Shown here: positions 34,697 to 42,304 of the stretch, in pieces
Position numbering within the stretch: position 1 is the first letter of the stretch
Layout: each line of letters opens with the position of its first letter
Source of the DNA: Vasconcelosia minhoensis LEGE 07310
GTDB lineage: Bacteria > Cyanobacteriota > Cyanobacteriia > Phormidesmidales > Phormidesmidaceae
Assembly (NCBI RefSeq): GCF_015207255.1
Contig: NZ_JADEXG010000012.1
Coordinates: forward strand, 1-64,000
DNA: 64,000 nucleotides
Direction of reading: 5' to 3'
The notes under the pieces: generated by a model
Told to the model about the DNA's origin: nothing
Databases searched by the model: none
Seen by the model: the letters and a program-made list of their open reading frames with translations, nothing else
Made by a program: the position numbers and the translations under genes

Positions 34697-35215
34697 ATGA
34701 CGGCGCTTTCAAATCAAACTATCGACTGCGCGATCGCGCTCGGCAGCAACCTAGGCGACTCTAGAGCTACCCTGCTCCAAGCCATCGAGCTGATTGACCA
34801 GACCGAGGAGGTTGAGGTAAAGGCGCGATCGCGGCTTTACCAAACGGCAGCCGTTGGCCCGCCCCAGCCCGACTATCTGAATGCCTGCGCCCTGTTGCGG
34901 ACCACGCTGCTTCCCCATGCTCTGCTGAGTCAGCTGCTGGCCGTCGAAACGTCCTTTGGCCGAGTCCGGCGCGAACGCTGGGGTCCGCGCACCCTCGACA
35001 TTGACCTGCTGCTGTACGGCGACTGGGTAATCGAGCTGCCGGGCCTCAGCGTGCCCCATCCCCGCCTGCATGAGCGCCCCTTTGTGCTGGTGCCGCTGAG
35101 TGAGATTGCGCCAATGTGGCAGCATCCGCTGTTGGATAAGTCGCTATTCCAGCTGGCGGAGGCGGTTGGCAATGAGGGCGTCGCTCGGCTGGAAGCGGAT
35201 GAGCCAGAGCGGTAA
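34697..35215 (+). CDS. folK: 2-amino-4-hydroxy-6-hydroxymethyldihydropteridine diphosphokinase
   Basis: A 172-residue HPPK. IALGSNLGDSRATLLQAI, YLNACALLRTTLLPHALL and RRERWGPRTLDIDLLLYGD are the family signatures; the last contains the metal-binding DID. It transfers pyrophosphate from ATP to the pterin in folate synthesis. The frame can start at GTG 34694, but the adjacent ATG 34697 is preferred. It is followed by the NUDIX gene after 42 bp on the same strand. Confidence 0.95.
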   Translation: MTALSNQTIDCAIALGSNLGDSRATLLQAIELIDQTEEVEVKARSRLYQTAAVGPPQPDYLNACALLRTTLLPHALLSQLLAVETSFGRVRRERWGPRTLDIDLLLYGDWVIELPGLSVPHPRLHERPFVLVPLSEIAPMWQHPLLDKSLFQLAEAVGNEGVARLEADEPER

Positions 35216-35257
35216 GATAGGGCCAGTTTTGCTCCAGCTACAGGACTGTGACCCGCT

Positions 35258-35809
35258 ATGCCAACTGGACAGGAACCGCCCCAGCTGCTTAAAAATCGGC
35301 TTTTCTACGCCGGTCGCAAGTTCAACTTTGAGGTCTCTCGCTTTCGCCTGCCCAATCAGGTCGTCGGCGATTGGGAATGTATCCGCCATCCCGGCGGAGC
35401 GCTGGCAATTCCAGTCACGAGCGATGGGCAGCTGGTGCTGGTACGGCAGTACCGCTTTGCTATGCAAGGACGGCTGCTGGAGTTTCCTGCTGGGACCATC
35501 GAAGCGGGCGAAACGCCGCTGACCACGATTCAGCGGGAAATTGAGGAAGAGACCGGCTACCGGGCCAAAAACTGGCTGTCTCTGGGCAAATTTCCCCTGG
35601 CGCCGGGCTATTCCGATGAAATTATCTACGCCTACCTGGCTCGCGACCTGGAAAAGTTAGAGACGGCGCCAGCGCTAGATGTCGATGAAGATCTGGAGGT
35701 GCTGCTAATGACGCCAGCTGAGCTAGAGCGGGCCATCCAGGCGGGGGAAGCCGTCGATGCCAAGTCAATTGCCAGCTTTTTGATGGCGCGATCGCACCTG
35801 AACCTCTAG
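35258..35809 (+). CDS. NUDIX hydrolase (ADP-ribose pyrophosphatase-like)
   Basis: A 183-residue protein with a complete NUDIX box: GTIEAGETPLTTIQREIEEE then TGYRA (G-x5-E-x7-R-E-x2-E-E-x-G). The preceding VLVRQYRFAMQGRLLEFPAG and following LAPGYSDEIIYAYLA are typical of ADP-ribose pyrophosphatases, which cut ADP-ribose into AMP and ribose-5-phosphate. Other nucleoside-diphosphate substrates are possible. It lies directly after folK, perhaps in one transcript. Confidence 0.9.
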   Translation: MPTGQEPPQLLKNRLFYAGRKFNFEVSRFRLPNQVVGDWECIRHPGGALAIPVTSDGQLVLVRQYRFAMQGRLLEFPAGTIEAGETPLTTIQREIEEETGYRAKNWLSLGKFPLAPGYSDEIIYAYLARDLEKLETAPALDVDEDLEVLLMTPAELERAIQAGEAVDAKSIASFLMARSHLNL

Positions 35810-36114
35810 ACCTGATGGGTGTATTTCACACCCCGATAGGTCAGCTCTACGGTTTGGTGAGCATGGGGCCGCAGCCAAGAGACAGAATAGGGATGACCAA
35901 AATGCCGCCAATTGCAATAAAAGGGAAATTTTGTGTGACTAGATACAGTTTATATCTGGAAATATGCATTGCCTCCATTTTATTCACAAGTTAACAGAAG
36001 CGGGGGCAAAATGAGGCGATTGGGCCTAGATCCGCGCCTGCAGCAGCATTGCTTTATCGAATGAGCCCTTTAAAATTGCTGTAGGCGATAACGATATAAA
36101 GGATTTTTGCGTTC
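35810..36114. other. Intergenic region with a possible DUF4278-like remnant
   Basis: No intact gene is seen in 305 bp. On the minus strand a frame closing at TAG 35807-35809 ends VELTYRGVKYTHQV, which looks like the start of a DUF4278 unit, preceded by about 30 further open codons but no start codon. A small hairpin (GGGTGT/ACACCC) overlaps it. I regard it as decayed or coincidental. Confidence 0.3.
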
Positions 36115-37563
36115 ATGGCTGACCTGGTTCTGTTCTGGCACCGGCGAGATCTGCGCCTCAGCGATAATTTGGGTCTAGCGGCGGCGCGCGATCGTAGCGC
36201 CAAACTGATCGGCCTGTTCTGCTTAGACCCAGGCATCCTAGAGGCAGATGACGTCGCACCGGCCCGGGTAGCCTACATGATTGGCTGTCTGGAAGCGCTT
36301 CAGGACAGCTACAAAGCCGCCGGGAGTGAGCTGCTGATTTTACAGGATAACCCGATCAAGGCCATTCCCAAGCTCGCCGCGGCCCTGGGTGCCGTCGCCG
36401 TTTATTGGAACCGGGATGTGGAACCCTACTCCCGCCAGCGAGACACGGACGTGGCTCAGGCGCTGAAGGAAAAGGGGATTGAAATGCATACGAAAACCTG
36501 GGACCAGCTGCTGCACGCGCCGGGCGAGGTTAGAACTCAGGCTGGCGACCCCTACACGGTCTATACCCCCTTCTGGCGCAACTGGATCGGCCAGGCTAAG
36601 CCAGAACCCGTGCCCGCCCCGAGCAATTTAACCGGGCTCAGCCCCAAGGAAAAATCTACGGCCAAGGAGGCCGGAGCGACTGAGCTGCCATCGGCCAAGA
36701 CGCTGGGATTTACCTGGGACAATGGATTTTTGCTCGACCCCGGTGAAGCACCAGCGCTGGCCCAGCTAGAAAACTTTTGTGAAGATGACCGCGAGATCGC
36801 GGCCTACGATCAGCAGCGCGATTTTCCAGCCATTCCCGGCACCTCCACCCTAAGCGCCGCCCATAAGTTTGGCGCGATTGGCATTCGCACGGTCTGGGCC
36901 GCTGCCGATGCGGCCTACAGCCGCTGCCGTAGTGACGAAACCCATGCCAATGTCCGCGTCTGGCAGCAGGAGCTGGCCTGGCGCGAATTTTACCAGCACG
37001 TCATGTACTTTTTCCCAGAGCTAGCCGAAGGCCCCCACCGGGAGCAGCTGAAGGATTTTCCCTGGGACAATGACAAGGATCTTTTCCAGGCCTGGTGCGA
37101 AGGTAAAACCGGCTACCCGATCGTCGATGCCGCCATGCGCCAGCTCAACCAGACCGGCTGGATGCACAACCGCTGCCGGATGATTGTCGCCAGCTTTTTG
37201 AGCAAAGACCTGATTATTGACTGGCGCTGGGGCGAGAAGTACTTTATGCAGCATCTCTATGACGGCGACCTCTCAGCTAATAATGGCGGCTGGCAGTGGA
37301 GCGCTTCCAGCGGCATGGACCCCAAGCCGCTGCGGATTTTCAACCCCGCTAGCCAGGCCAAAAAATACGACCCCGAGGCCGAATACATACGCGAATGGCT
37401 GCCGGAAATTCGCCACCTCGACACCCAAATGCTGGTGACGGGCGATATTCCAGCAGAGGAGCTAGAGGGTACCGGCTATCCCGCCGCGATCGTGAATCAC
37501 AAGGAACGACAGGCCATCTTCAAGGCGCGATATAGCGCCCAGAAAGATAAAGTGAAGCGCTAG
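36115..37563 (+). CDS. phrA: Deoxyribodipyrimidine photolyase (class I CPD)
   Basis: A 482-residue photolyase that repairs UV-induced pyrimidine dimers with blue light. The N-terminal antenna domain starts DLVLFWHRRDLRLSDNLGLA. The FAD domain has QELAWREFYQHVMYF, WCEGKTGYPIVDAAMRQLNQ, GWMHNRCRM and NNGGWQWSASSGMDPKPLRI. Length and pattern are near the Synechococcus (Anacystis) enzyme, which uses 8-hydroxydeazaflavin as antenna; that cofactor is an inference. ATG 36115 is the natural start. Confidence 0.95.
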   Translation: MADLVLFWHRRDLRLSDNLGLAAARDRSAKLIGLFCLDPGILEADDVAPARVAYMIGCLEALQDSYKAAGSELLILQDNPIKAIPKLAAALGAVAVYWNRDVEPYSRQRDTDVAQALKEKGIEMHTKTWDQLLHAPGEVRTQAGDPYTVYTPFWRNWIGQAKPEPVPAPSNLTGLSPKEKSTAKEAGATELPSAKTLGFTWDNGFLLDPGEAPALAQLENFCEDDREIAAYDQQRDFPAIPGTSTLSAAHKFGAIGIRTVWAAADAAYSRCRSDETHANVRVWQQELAWREFYQHVMYFFPELAEGPHREQLKDFPWDNDKDLFQAWCEGKTGYPIVDAAMRQLNQTGWMHNRCRMIVASFLSKDLIIDWRWGEKYFMQHLYDGDLSANNGGWQWSASSGMDPKPLRIFNPASQAKKYDPEAEYIREWLPEIRHLDTQMLVTGDIPAEELEGTGYPAAIVNHKERQAIFKARYSAQKDKVKR

Positions 37564-37583
37564 GCAAAAAAGGGTAAAGGGAG

Positions 37584-37655
37584 GCCAGTGCTAACACCGA
37601 CACCCCCTTCATCAACGCGAACTGGAGTCACTCATCAAGCCAGCTTAAACTGCTG
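37584..37655 (+). repeat. Partial copy of the 3' part of the structured RNA
   Basis: GCCAGTGCTAAC, CATCAACGC and GAGTCACTCA recur in the same order and orientation as at 38562-38640, followed in both by a CCAGC...GCTGG hairpin. This copy starts 21 bp after the photolyase stop and could act as its terminator region. The 5' half of the RNA (38452-38561) is not repeated here. Confidence 0.6.
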
Positions 37656-37667
37656 GTGCCTTTTATC

Positions 37668-38234
37668 CTAGCGCTTACTGACTCGCCAGGCTACCTCCCC
37701 GCCGGAGCGATAGCCCGCTCGGGTGAAGACAAACCCCGCCTCGTAAAACTGATAGTCAAAGCGCTCAATTTCCTTAGGCGGCAGATCGAGCAGGTAGGCA
37801 ACTTCTGAAGTTTTGAGCTGCCAGCCCTTTTGAGCAACCTCCTCAAGCGCCCGATAGTAGGCAAGGGGGTCAGGCTCGGGGCTGGGTGGCTGAAATCGAG
37901 AGGACATTTCAGCCATGATCGCCCGCACCAGACCAACAATATCCGGCGGGGTCACAGACAGACCTGAGGACAGATTGGGCGACTGTCCTGGATTCTTTCC
38001 GGACTGGGCTATCCCCATGCGGTCAATAAACTCTGCGGTCGTCCCGCCACTGTTGATAAATCGATGGAGTTCATCCAGCAACCCGACCTGCTGGGCATTG
38101 ACGAAGGAGCGATTTCCGACCTTCTGAGGTTGGATGCCGAGCGCTCCCATGCGCGTATAGACCGCACTCCTAGCCAGCTCGTATCGGGCGGGGAGCTGAC
38201 TTACCGGAAGCCGATCGAGTTCTCCGTTGCTCAT
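37668..38234 (-). CDS. MerR-like helix-turn-helix regulator
   Basis: A 188-residue protein. The N-terminal LPVSQLPARYELARSAVYTR followed by MGALGIQPQKVGNRSFVN is a winged-helix DNA-binding domain of the MerR type. The C-terminal domain (YYRALEEVAQKGWQLKTSEV, then LLDLPPKEIERFDY) is unfamiliar. ATG 38234 is chosen because a promoter (TTGTCC-N18-TATAAT) and two GTCCTAAGGAC boxes lie upstream of it and inside the longer TTG-started frame. Autorepression through these boxes is likely. It faces a structured RNA gene with the same boxes. Function beyond regulation is unknown. Confidence 0.78.
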   Translation of the reverse strand: MSNGELDRLPVSQLPARYELARSAVYTRMGALGIQPQKVGNRSFVNAQQVGLLDELHRFINSGGTTAEFIDRMGIAQSGKNPGQSPNLSSGLSVTPPDIVGLVRAIMAEMSSRFQPPSPEPDPLAYYRALEEVAQKGWQLKTSEVAYLLDLPPKEIERFDYQFYEAGFVFTRAGYRSGGEVAWRVSKR

Positions 38235-38239
38235 CCCAC

Positions 38240-38294
38240 GTCCTCTGGACTGTCCTAAGGAAACATTATATCTATACTGTCCTAAGGACAACAA
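38240..38294 (-). promoter_or_regulatory. Promoter and operators of the MerR-like gene
   Basis: The minus strand carries TTGTCC (38294-38289) and TATAAT (38270-38265), 18 bp apart. Palindromic boxes overlap them: TGTCCTAAGGACA (38278-38290) over the -35 and GTCCTAAGGA (38252-38261) at the predicted start site. A degenerate box GTCCTCTGGAC (38240-38250) precedes the start codon. This geometry suits repression by the encoded regulator. Confidence 0.7.
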
Positions 38295-38400
38295 AGATAG
38301 ATGAATTCTATATAAAAATTAGTCTCTACCGCTTTACATTGGCAGGCTACAGCGATCTGCCAGCTCTACCATCCGTCAAACGTTTTGGAAAAAGCCAGTT

Positions 38401-38445
38401 GTCTTTAGGACAATCCTCAGGACAATCCTCAGGACGTGCTATAGT
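38401..38445 (+). promoter_or_regulatory. Three tandem operator boxes and a -10 element before the structured RNA
   Basis: The 12-bp units GTCTTTAGGACA, ATCCTCAGGACA and ATCCTCAGGACG (38401-38436) repeat the palindrome of the regulator gene promoter. TATAGT follows at 38440-38445 with a poor -35, as in activated promoters. Transcription would begin near 38452. Confidence 0.65.
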
Positions 38446-38451
38446 AAAAGC

Positions 38452-38651
38452 GTAAAGACTTGAGGGCTCAGGGAGAGCGACCTCCACTGGTGGGTCAAGC
38501 TCCTGCTGGCGAGTATTCGCCAGAGCGGTTGAAAGTCCGTCACCTTAACAACTGAGGTGATGCCAGTGCTAACTTCAACACCCCTCTCATCAACGCTAAC
38601 GAAACCGAGTCACTCAACTGGAGCCAGCAGAGTTTGCTGGCTCTTTTTTTT
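38452..38651 (+). ncRNA. Structured non-coding RNA of about 200 nt, unknown family
   Basis: It extends from a promoter with operator boxes to an intrinsic terminator. Visible stems: CTGGCGA/TCGCCAG (38506-38512/38517-38523), TCACCT/AGGTGA (38540-38545/38555-38560) and a long-range pair CACTGG/CCAGTG (38485-38490/38563-38568) enclosing both. GGTTGAAAG at 38527-38535 equals the end of several cyanobacterial CRISPR repeats. No substantial reading frame is supported. The 3' part is duplicated at 37584. It may be a tracrRNA-like relic or a new regulatory RNA; no effector genes are near. Confidence 0.55.
38621..38651 (+). terminator. Rho-independent terminator of the structured RNA
   Basis: GAGCCAGCA (38621-38629) pairs with TGCTGGCTC (38635-38643) and is followed by eight T residues (38644-38651). 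It is a classical strong terminator on the plus strand. Confidence 0.88.
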
Positions 38652-38687
38652 GCTTTAAAGCTCTGTCAAGCTGCCTTCTACGGAAAT

Positions 38688-38712
38688 TGTCCTCTAGATA
38701 ATCCAGAGGACA
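38688..38712. repeat. Extended inverted repeat with the GTCCT/AGGAC core
   Basis: TGTCCTCT (38688-38695) and AGAGGACA (38705-38712) form 8-bp arms around a 9-nt spacer. The core resembles the operator boxes on the other side of the RNA gene, so it may be another binding site for the MerR-like regulator. Confidence 0.55.
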
Positions 38713-38768
38713 GTCCAATGAGCATGCTATATCTAGGATTTATTTCGCCAACCCCTTCAGTCATTCCC

Positions 38769-38798
38769 CAAAAAAGGGCAGCCCGTGACGGCTACCCT
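38769..38798 (-). terminator. Rho-independent terminator of the HtrA gene
   Basis: On the minus strand AGGGTAGCC (38798-38790) pairs with GGCTGCCCT (one G-T pair) and runs into TTTTTT. It lies 29 bp after the htrA stop. Confidence 0.8.
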
Positions 38799-38826
38799 AA
38801 CCCTAAGAGGTACTGAAAGCAATAGG

Positions 38827-40044
38827 CTAGCGGCGGCTGGTTTCCGTCGGGAAGGCGCCAGGCCGGACGGCTAGATCTACCGTGCGTCCGCCCCGGCTGA
38901 CCGAAACCTGGAGCGTATCGCCGACGCGAGTGTCCTGGACAATCTGCTGGACTCGTTCAGCCGTATCGACCGGGTCATCGTTCATCCGCAGAATGACGTC
39001 GCCGACCTGAAAACCAGACTGGGCCGCAGGCGAATTGCGAGCAATGCCCAAAATCACCACGCCCGAGTCGGCCTGTAGGTTTAAATTAGCGCGGCGATCT
39101 TGGTTGATCTGCTGCCGCAGCTCTGGCGTTAGCGTCCGCATTTGGATTCCCAGATAGGCATGCTCGACTCGGCCGTTGGCAATCAGCTCCTGAGCAACTT
39201 CCTGCGCCGCTTGAATGGGGATGGCAAAGCCCAGCCCCTGAGCGCCGCCAATAATCGCCGTATTCATCCCAATCACCTCACCGCGCTCGTTTAGCAGCGG
39301 TCCGCCGGAATTGCCCGGATTAATCGCGGCGTCGGTCTGAATAAAGCTGACTCGCTTATCGGGCACCCGCACCTGAGCACTGGTGCGGCCCGTAGCGCTG
39401 ATGATGCCAGCCGTGACGGTATTGTCCAGGCCCAGCGGGTTGCCGATCGCGATCGCCCATTCCCCCGGTCGTAGGCTCTCCGAATCGCCCATCGGCACCG
39501 TCGGCAGGTCTGTCGCCTCGACTCGGATCACAGCGACGTCGGTCAGGGAGTCCGTACCCAACACCTCACCCCGTAGCTCGCGCCCGTCCTTCAGCGTAAC
39601 GGTGACCTGGTCTGCCCCGGAAACGACGTGAGCATTGGTCAGAATGGTGCCGTTGCCATCGATGATAAAGCCCGAGCCGGTGCCCCGCTCAACGCGCTGA
39701 GTGGGCTGCTCCGGAACGCCCATATCGCCAAAAAAGTCTCGAAAGAAGGGGTCGTTAAACACCGCTGGACGGCGCCGCGTCACCGTCCGAGAAGAATCAA
39801 TCCGAACCACCGCTGGCCCCACCCGCTCAACCGCCGCGGCGATAAAGTTGGCATCGCCGGTGAGTAGGCGGCTGGTACCAGCGGGCGCTTGGCTGATGAG
39901 AGCCGGACTAGTCGAATCGGCCATGACAGCAACTGAAGGCAAAGATCGCCCAGCTGCTAGAAAAATCGTACCGGCACCAGCCGCAGTGACGAGCAAATAG
40001 GACCATGGCGACCGAACCAATTGCGAATAGGGGTGCTTCATCAT
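38827..40044 (-). CDS. HtrA/Deg-family trypsin-like serine protease
   Basis: A 405-residue periplasmic or lumenal protease-chaperone. A signal or anchor at about 12-32 (SYLLVTAAGAGTIFLAAG) precedes the trypsin fold with histidine in LTNAHVVSGAD, aspartate in SLTDVAVIRVE and serine in NPGNSGGPLLN. One PDZ domain (about 300-395: GVVILGIARNSPAAQSGFQV) follows. Cyanobacteria usually have HtrA, HhoA and HhoB, which share stress protein quality control and photoprotection; which one this is cannot be fixed. A tight terminator follows. Confidence 0.94.
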   Translation of the reverse strand: MMKHPYSQLVRSPWSYLLVTAAGAGTIFLAAGRSLPSVAVMADSTSPALISQAPAGTSRLLTGDANFIAAAVERVGPAVVRIDSSRTVTRRRPAVFNDPFFRDFFGDMGVPEQPTQRVERGTGSGFIIDGNGTILTNAHVVSGADQVTVTLKDGRELRGEVLGTDSLTDVAVIRVEATDLPTVPMGDSESLRPGEWAIAIGNPLGLDNTVTAGIISATGRTSAQVRVPDKRVSFIQTDAAINPGNSGGPLLNERGEVIGMNTAIIGGAQGLGFAIPIQAAQEVAQELIANGRVEHAYLGIQMRTLTPELRQQINQDRRANLNLQADSGVVILGIARNSPAAQSGFQVGDVILRMNDDPVDTAERVQQIVQDTRVGDTLQVSVSRGGRTVDLAVRPGAFPTETSRR

Positions 40045-40223
40045 TACCTTGATAGATCAGCGCGCTCAAACGCTGAGGGCATCTACTTGTCTTATATCGC
40101 TACACTGTGACAGCTGTGTGAAAACGACGTGACAATTCCACAACAGGTCTGCCTAATCGGGAATTATTTTCTGACTCACAGGTCACAGTTCAGAAGCAAC
40201 GATTCACCGTATCTTCTTAAAAC

Positions 40224-40466
40224 TCAGCCAACGTCGAAAAACCCCAACTTTAGCCGTTCGGGGTTAAATTCTCTAGGTAGAATATTTCCGGGATGTCCAT
40301 ATATAGATTTGTAGAATTTTTCTGTCTCCATATCTAGTACTCTGAATAGATCACTGGGATTCAAGCAGGGGTCATACTGGGATTGGGACTGCTGGGTAGC
40401 ACCCAGACCCATGGAGAGCAGAGCAGCTAGCCCGATGTTGGAACTAGTTCCCATAGGTTTGAGCAC
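40224..40466 (-). CDS. Small hypothetical protein, possibly exported
   Basis: An 80-residue frame upstream of and divergent from dnaA. The N-terminus ([20 protein letters not shown]) could be a weak signal peptide; the mature part is polar with one cysteine ([15 protein letters not shown]). Codon use looks ordinary, but the start lies only 20 bp from the proposed dnaA start, leaving little room for promoters. I do not recognise a family and the frame may be fortuitous. Confidence 0.35.
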   Translation of the reverse strand: MLKPMGTSSNIGLAALLSMGLGATQQSQSQYDPCLNPSDLFRVLDMETEKFYKSIYGHPGNILPREFNPERLKLGFFDVG

Positions 40467-40485
40467 TGTAGAGGTAGGGTTAGTC

Positions 40486-41853
40486 GTGGATAAGGCTGTA
40501 GAGGGTCTTTGGGATCAGGTTTTGGGACGACTGGAAGGGCAGCTCAGCGGGCCGACCTTTGAAACCTGGATCAAGCCCGCCCGCGTACAGGCGCTTTCGG
40601 AGAGCCAGCTGACGCTCTCAACGCCCAATCCTTTTGCCCGCAACTGGCTCCAAAAGCACTATCTGCAGACGATTGCCAGCGCCACCAGCGAAGTGCTTGG
40701 GCATCCGATTGAGATTGTGGTGACGGTGACCAACGATGTCGCAGCGCTGCCACCGCCGCCCCTACAGGCCTCTGAGCTAGTCACGAAACCGGCCGACTCA
40801 CAGCCAGCCAAACCCAGCTCAGAATCAGCCGACCTGAATCCCAAGGCCGTCTTTTCCCGATTTGTGGTAGGGGCAAACAACCGGATGGCCCATGCCGCAG
40901 CTTTAGCGGTCGCCGAGTCACCGGGTCGCGAATTCAATCCGCTCTTTCTCTGCGGCGGAGTTGGGCTGGGCAAAACCCACCTGATGCAGGCCATTGGCCA
41001 TTACCGGCTGGAAATTGAAAAAAAGGCCCGAGTCGCCTACGTCTCGACCGAGCAATTTACCAACGACCTGATTTCGTCCATTCGTCGAGACAGTATGCAG
41101 CGGTTTCGAGAGCAGTACCGAGCCGTCGATATTATTCTGGTGGATGATATCCAGTTCATCGAAGGGAAAGAGTACACCCAGGAAGAATTTTTTCACACCT
41201 TTAATACGTTGCACGAAGCCGGGCGGCAGATTGTGCTGGCTTCGGACCGGCCACCGAATAAGATTCCTCGACTTCAGGAGCGACTGTGTTCGCGTTTCTC
41301 CATGGGTCTGATTGCCGATATCCAGCCGCCGGACTTCGAGACGCGCATGGCGATTTTGCAAAAGAAGGCGGAGTACGAAAACGTCCGCCTGTCGCGGGAA
41401 GTGATTGAGTATATTGCGGCGTCCTACACCTCGAATATCCGCGAGCTGGAGGGAGCGCTGATTCGCGCGATCGCATATATCTCGATCTCCGGCTTGCCAA
41501 TGACGGTCGATAACCTGACGCCAGTGCTGAATCCCCCGTCTGAGCGGATTGAAGCCTCGCCTAAGTCAGTGATTGGGGCGGTATCAGCAACCTTCAAAAT
41601 TTCGATTGATGATCTCAAGAGCAATTCTCGCCGCCGCGAGATTAGCTTAGCCCGTCAGGTGGGCATGTACCTGATGCGCCAGCACACCGACCTCAGCCTG
41701 CCTAAAATTGGCGATGAGTTTGGTGGCAAAGACCACACTACGGTGATGTACAGCTGCGACAAAATTGCTCAGCTGATCAAGCGTGACCTCAACTTAGCGC
41801 AGACGATTCGTCAGGTCAGCGATCGCATCACATTGAGCAGCCGCAACCCTTAG
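40486..41853 (+). CDS. dnaA: Chromosomal replication initiator DnaA
   Basis: A 455-residue DnaA from GTG 40486. Domain I shows [20 protein letters not shown]; a short linker follows; the AAA+ domain has Walker [15 protein letters not shown] and Walker [14 protein letters not shown]; domain IV ends with the DnaA-box-binding [15 protein letters not shown]. An in-frame ATG at 40411 would add 25 residues unlike known DnaA, so GTG is preferred. The protein opens oriC; the DnaA-box cluster lies directly downstream before dnaN. A bidirectional terminator follows. Confidence 0.95.
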   Translation: MDKAVEGLWDQVLGRLEGQLSGPTFETWIKPARVQALSESQLTLSTPNPFARNWLQKHYLQTIASATSEVLGHPIEIVVTVTNDVAALPPPPLQASELVTKPADSQPAKPSSESADLNPKAVFSRFVVGANNRMAHAAALAVAESPGREFNPLFLCGGVGLGKTHLMQAIGHYRLEIEKKARVAYVSTEQFTNDLISSIRRDSMQRFREQYRAVDIILVDDIQFIEGKEYTQEEFFHTFNTLHEAGRQIVLASDRPPNKIPRLQERLCSRFSMGLIADIQPPDFETRMAILQKKAEYENVRLSREVIEYIAASYTSNIRELEGALIRAIAYISISGLPMTVDNLTPVLNPPSERIEASPKSVIGAVSATFKISIDDLKSNSRRREISLARQVGMYLMRQHTDLSLPKIGDEFGGKDHTTVMYSCDKIAQLIKRDLNLAQTIRQVSDRITLSSRNP

Positions 41854-41890
41854 CTAGCCGTCCCTATTGGCCGTCACATAGCCAGCGAAT

Positions 41891-41918
41891 AAAAAGCCCT
41901 GCCTAGGCAGGGCTTTTT
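41891..41918. terminator. Bidirectional terminator after dnaA
   Basis: A perfect palindrome: AAAAAGCCCTGCCT followed by its complement AGGCAGGGCTTTTT. A GC-rich stem with T-runs on both strands is typical of intrinsic terminators; it insulates dnaA from the origin region. Confidence 0.88.
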
Positions 41919-41939
41919 ATATGTAAAAAATGAATAAGA

Positions 41940-42160
41940 ATTTCACATTTTCCCCTGTGGAAAACCTGCCTTTTCTTGTGGAAAACGGGTTGACACGGCG
42001 GGGAAAAGGATCGCTTTAAAGTGGAAAAAAACTTTACTTTGCAGGGGCTGTGGAATACAGACGGACTTTTCCACATCTTTTCCACAGGCTTAAAAACGCC
42101 AAACCATTTTAGCTCAGGTCGGTTTAAGCTACACCTCCACAGTTTCCACAGGCTCTACTA
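41940..42160. other. oriC: Replication origin (oriC) DnaA-box cluster
   Basis: Between dnaA and dnaN lie exact TTTTCCACA boxes on both strands: reverse boxes at 41956-41964 and 41977-41985, forward boxes at 42067-42075 and 42078-42086. One-mismatch boxes are at 42020-42028, 42049-42057 and 42142-42150. The forward and reverse sets face each other about an AT-rich middle (GTGGAAAAAAACTTTACTTT). Gene order dnaA-boxes-dnaN and box number are those of bacterial oriC. Some cyanobacteria depend little on DnaA, so activity is inferred, not shown. Confidence 0.85.
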
Positions 42161-42304
42161 CTCCGATCTAAAAGTCTTTTAAAGCAAAGAAATTATAGAA
42201 GTAGTCAGAAAACATCGAACTAAATCCGCGTTGAAGGGAGCAATCAGGGGTGTTACGATTGGCTTCCAAGCCGCCTTGACTCTCGAGTCTTCTTCAGCAT
42301 TCCC

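Noticed and set aside
38401-38436. CRISPR array
   Set aside because: The 12-bp units are directly abutting palindromes without spacers and recur at another promoter, which fits operators rather than repeats of an array.
38452-38651. Cobalamin riboswitch
   Set aside because: GGTTGAAAGTCC, CAACTG, GCCAGTG and GAGTCA recall parts of the B12 box, but the GGGAA element and the final GGA..CCTGCC are missing, and no gene follows the terminator on this strand.
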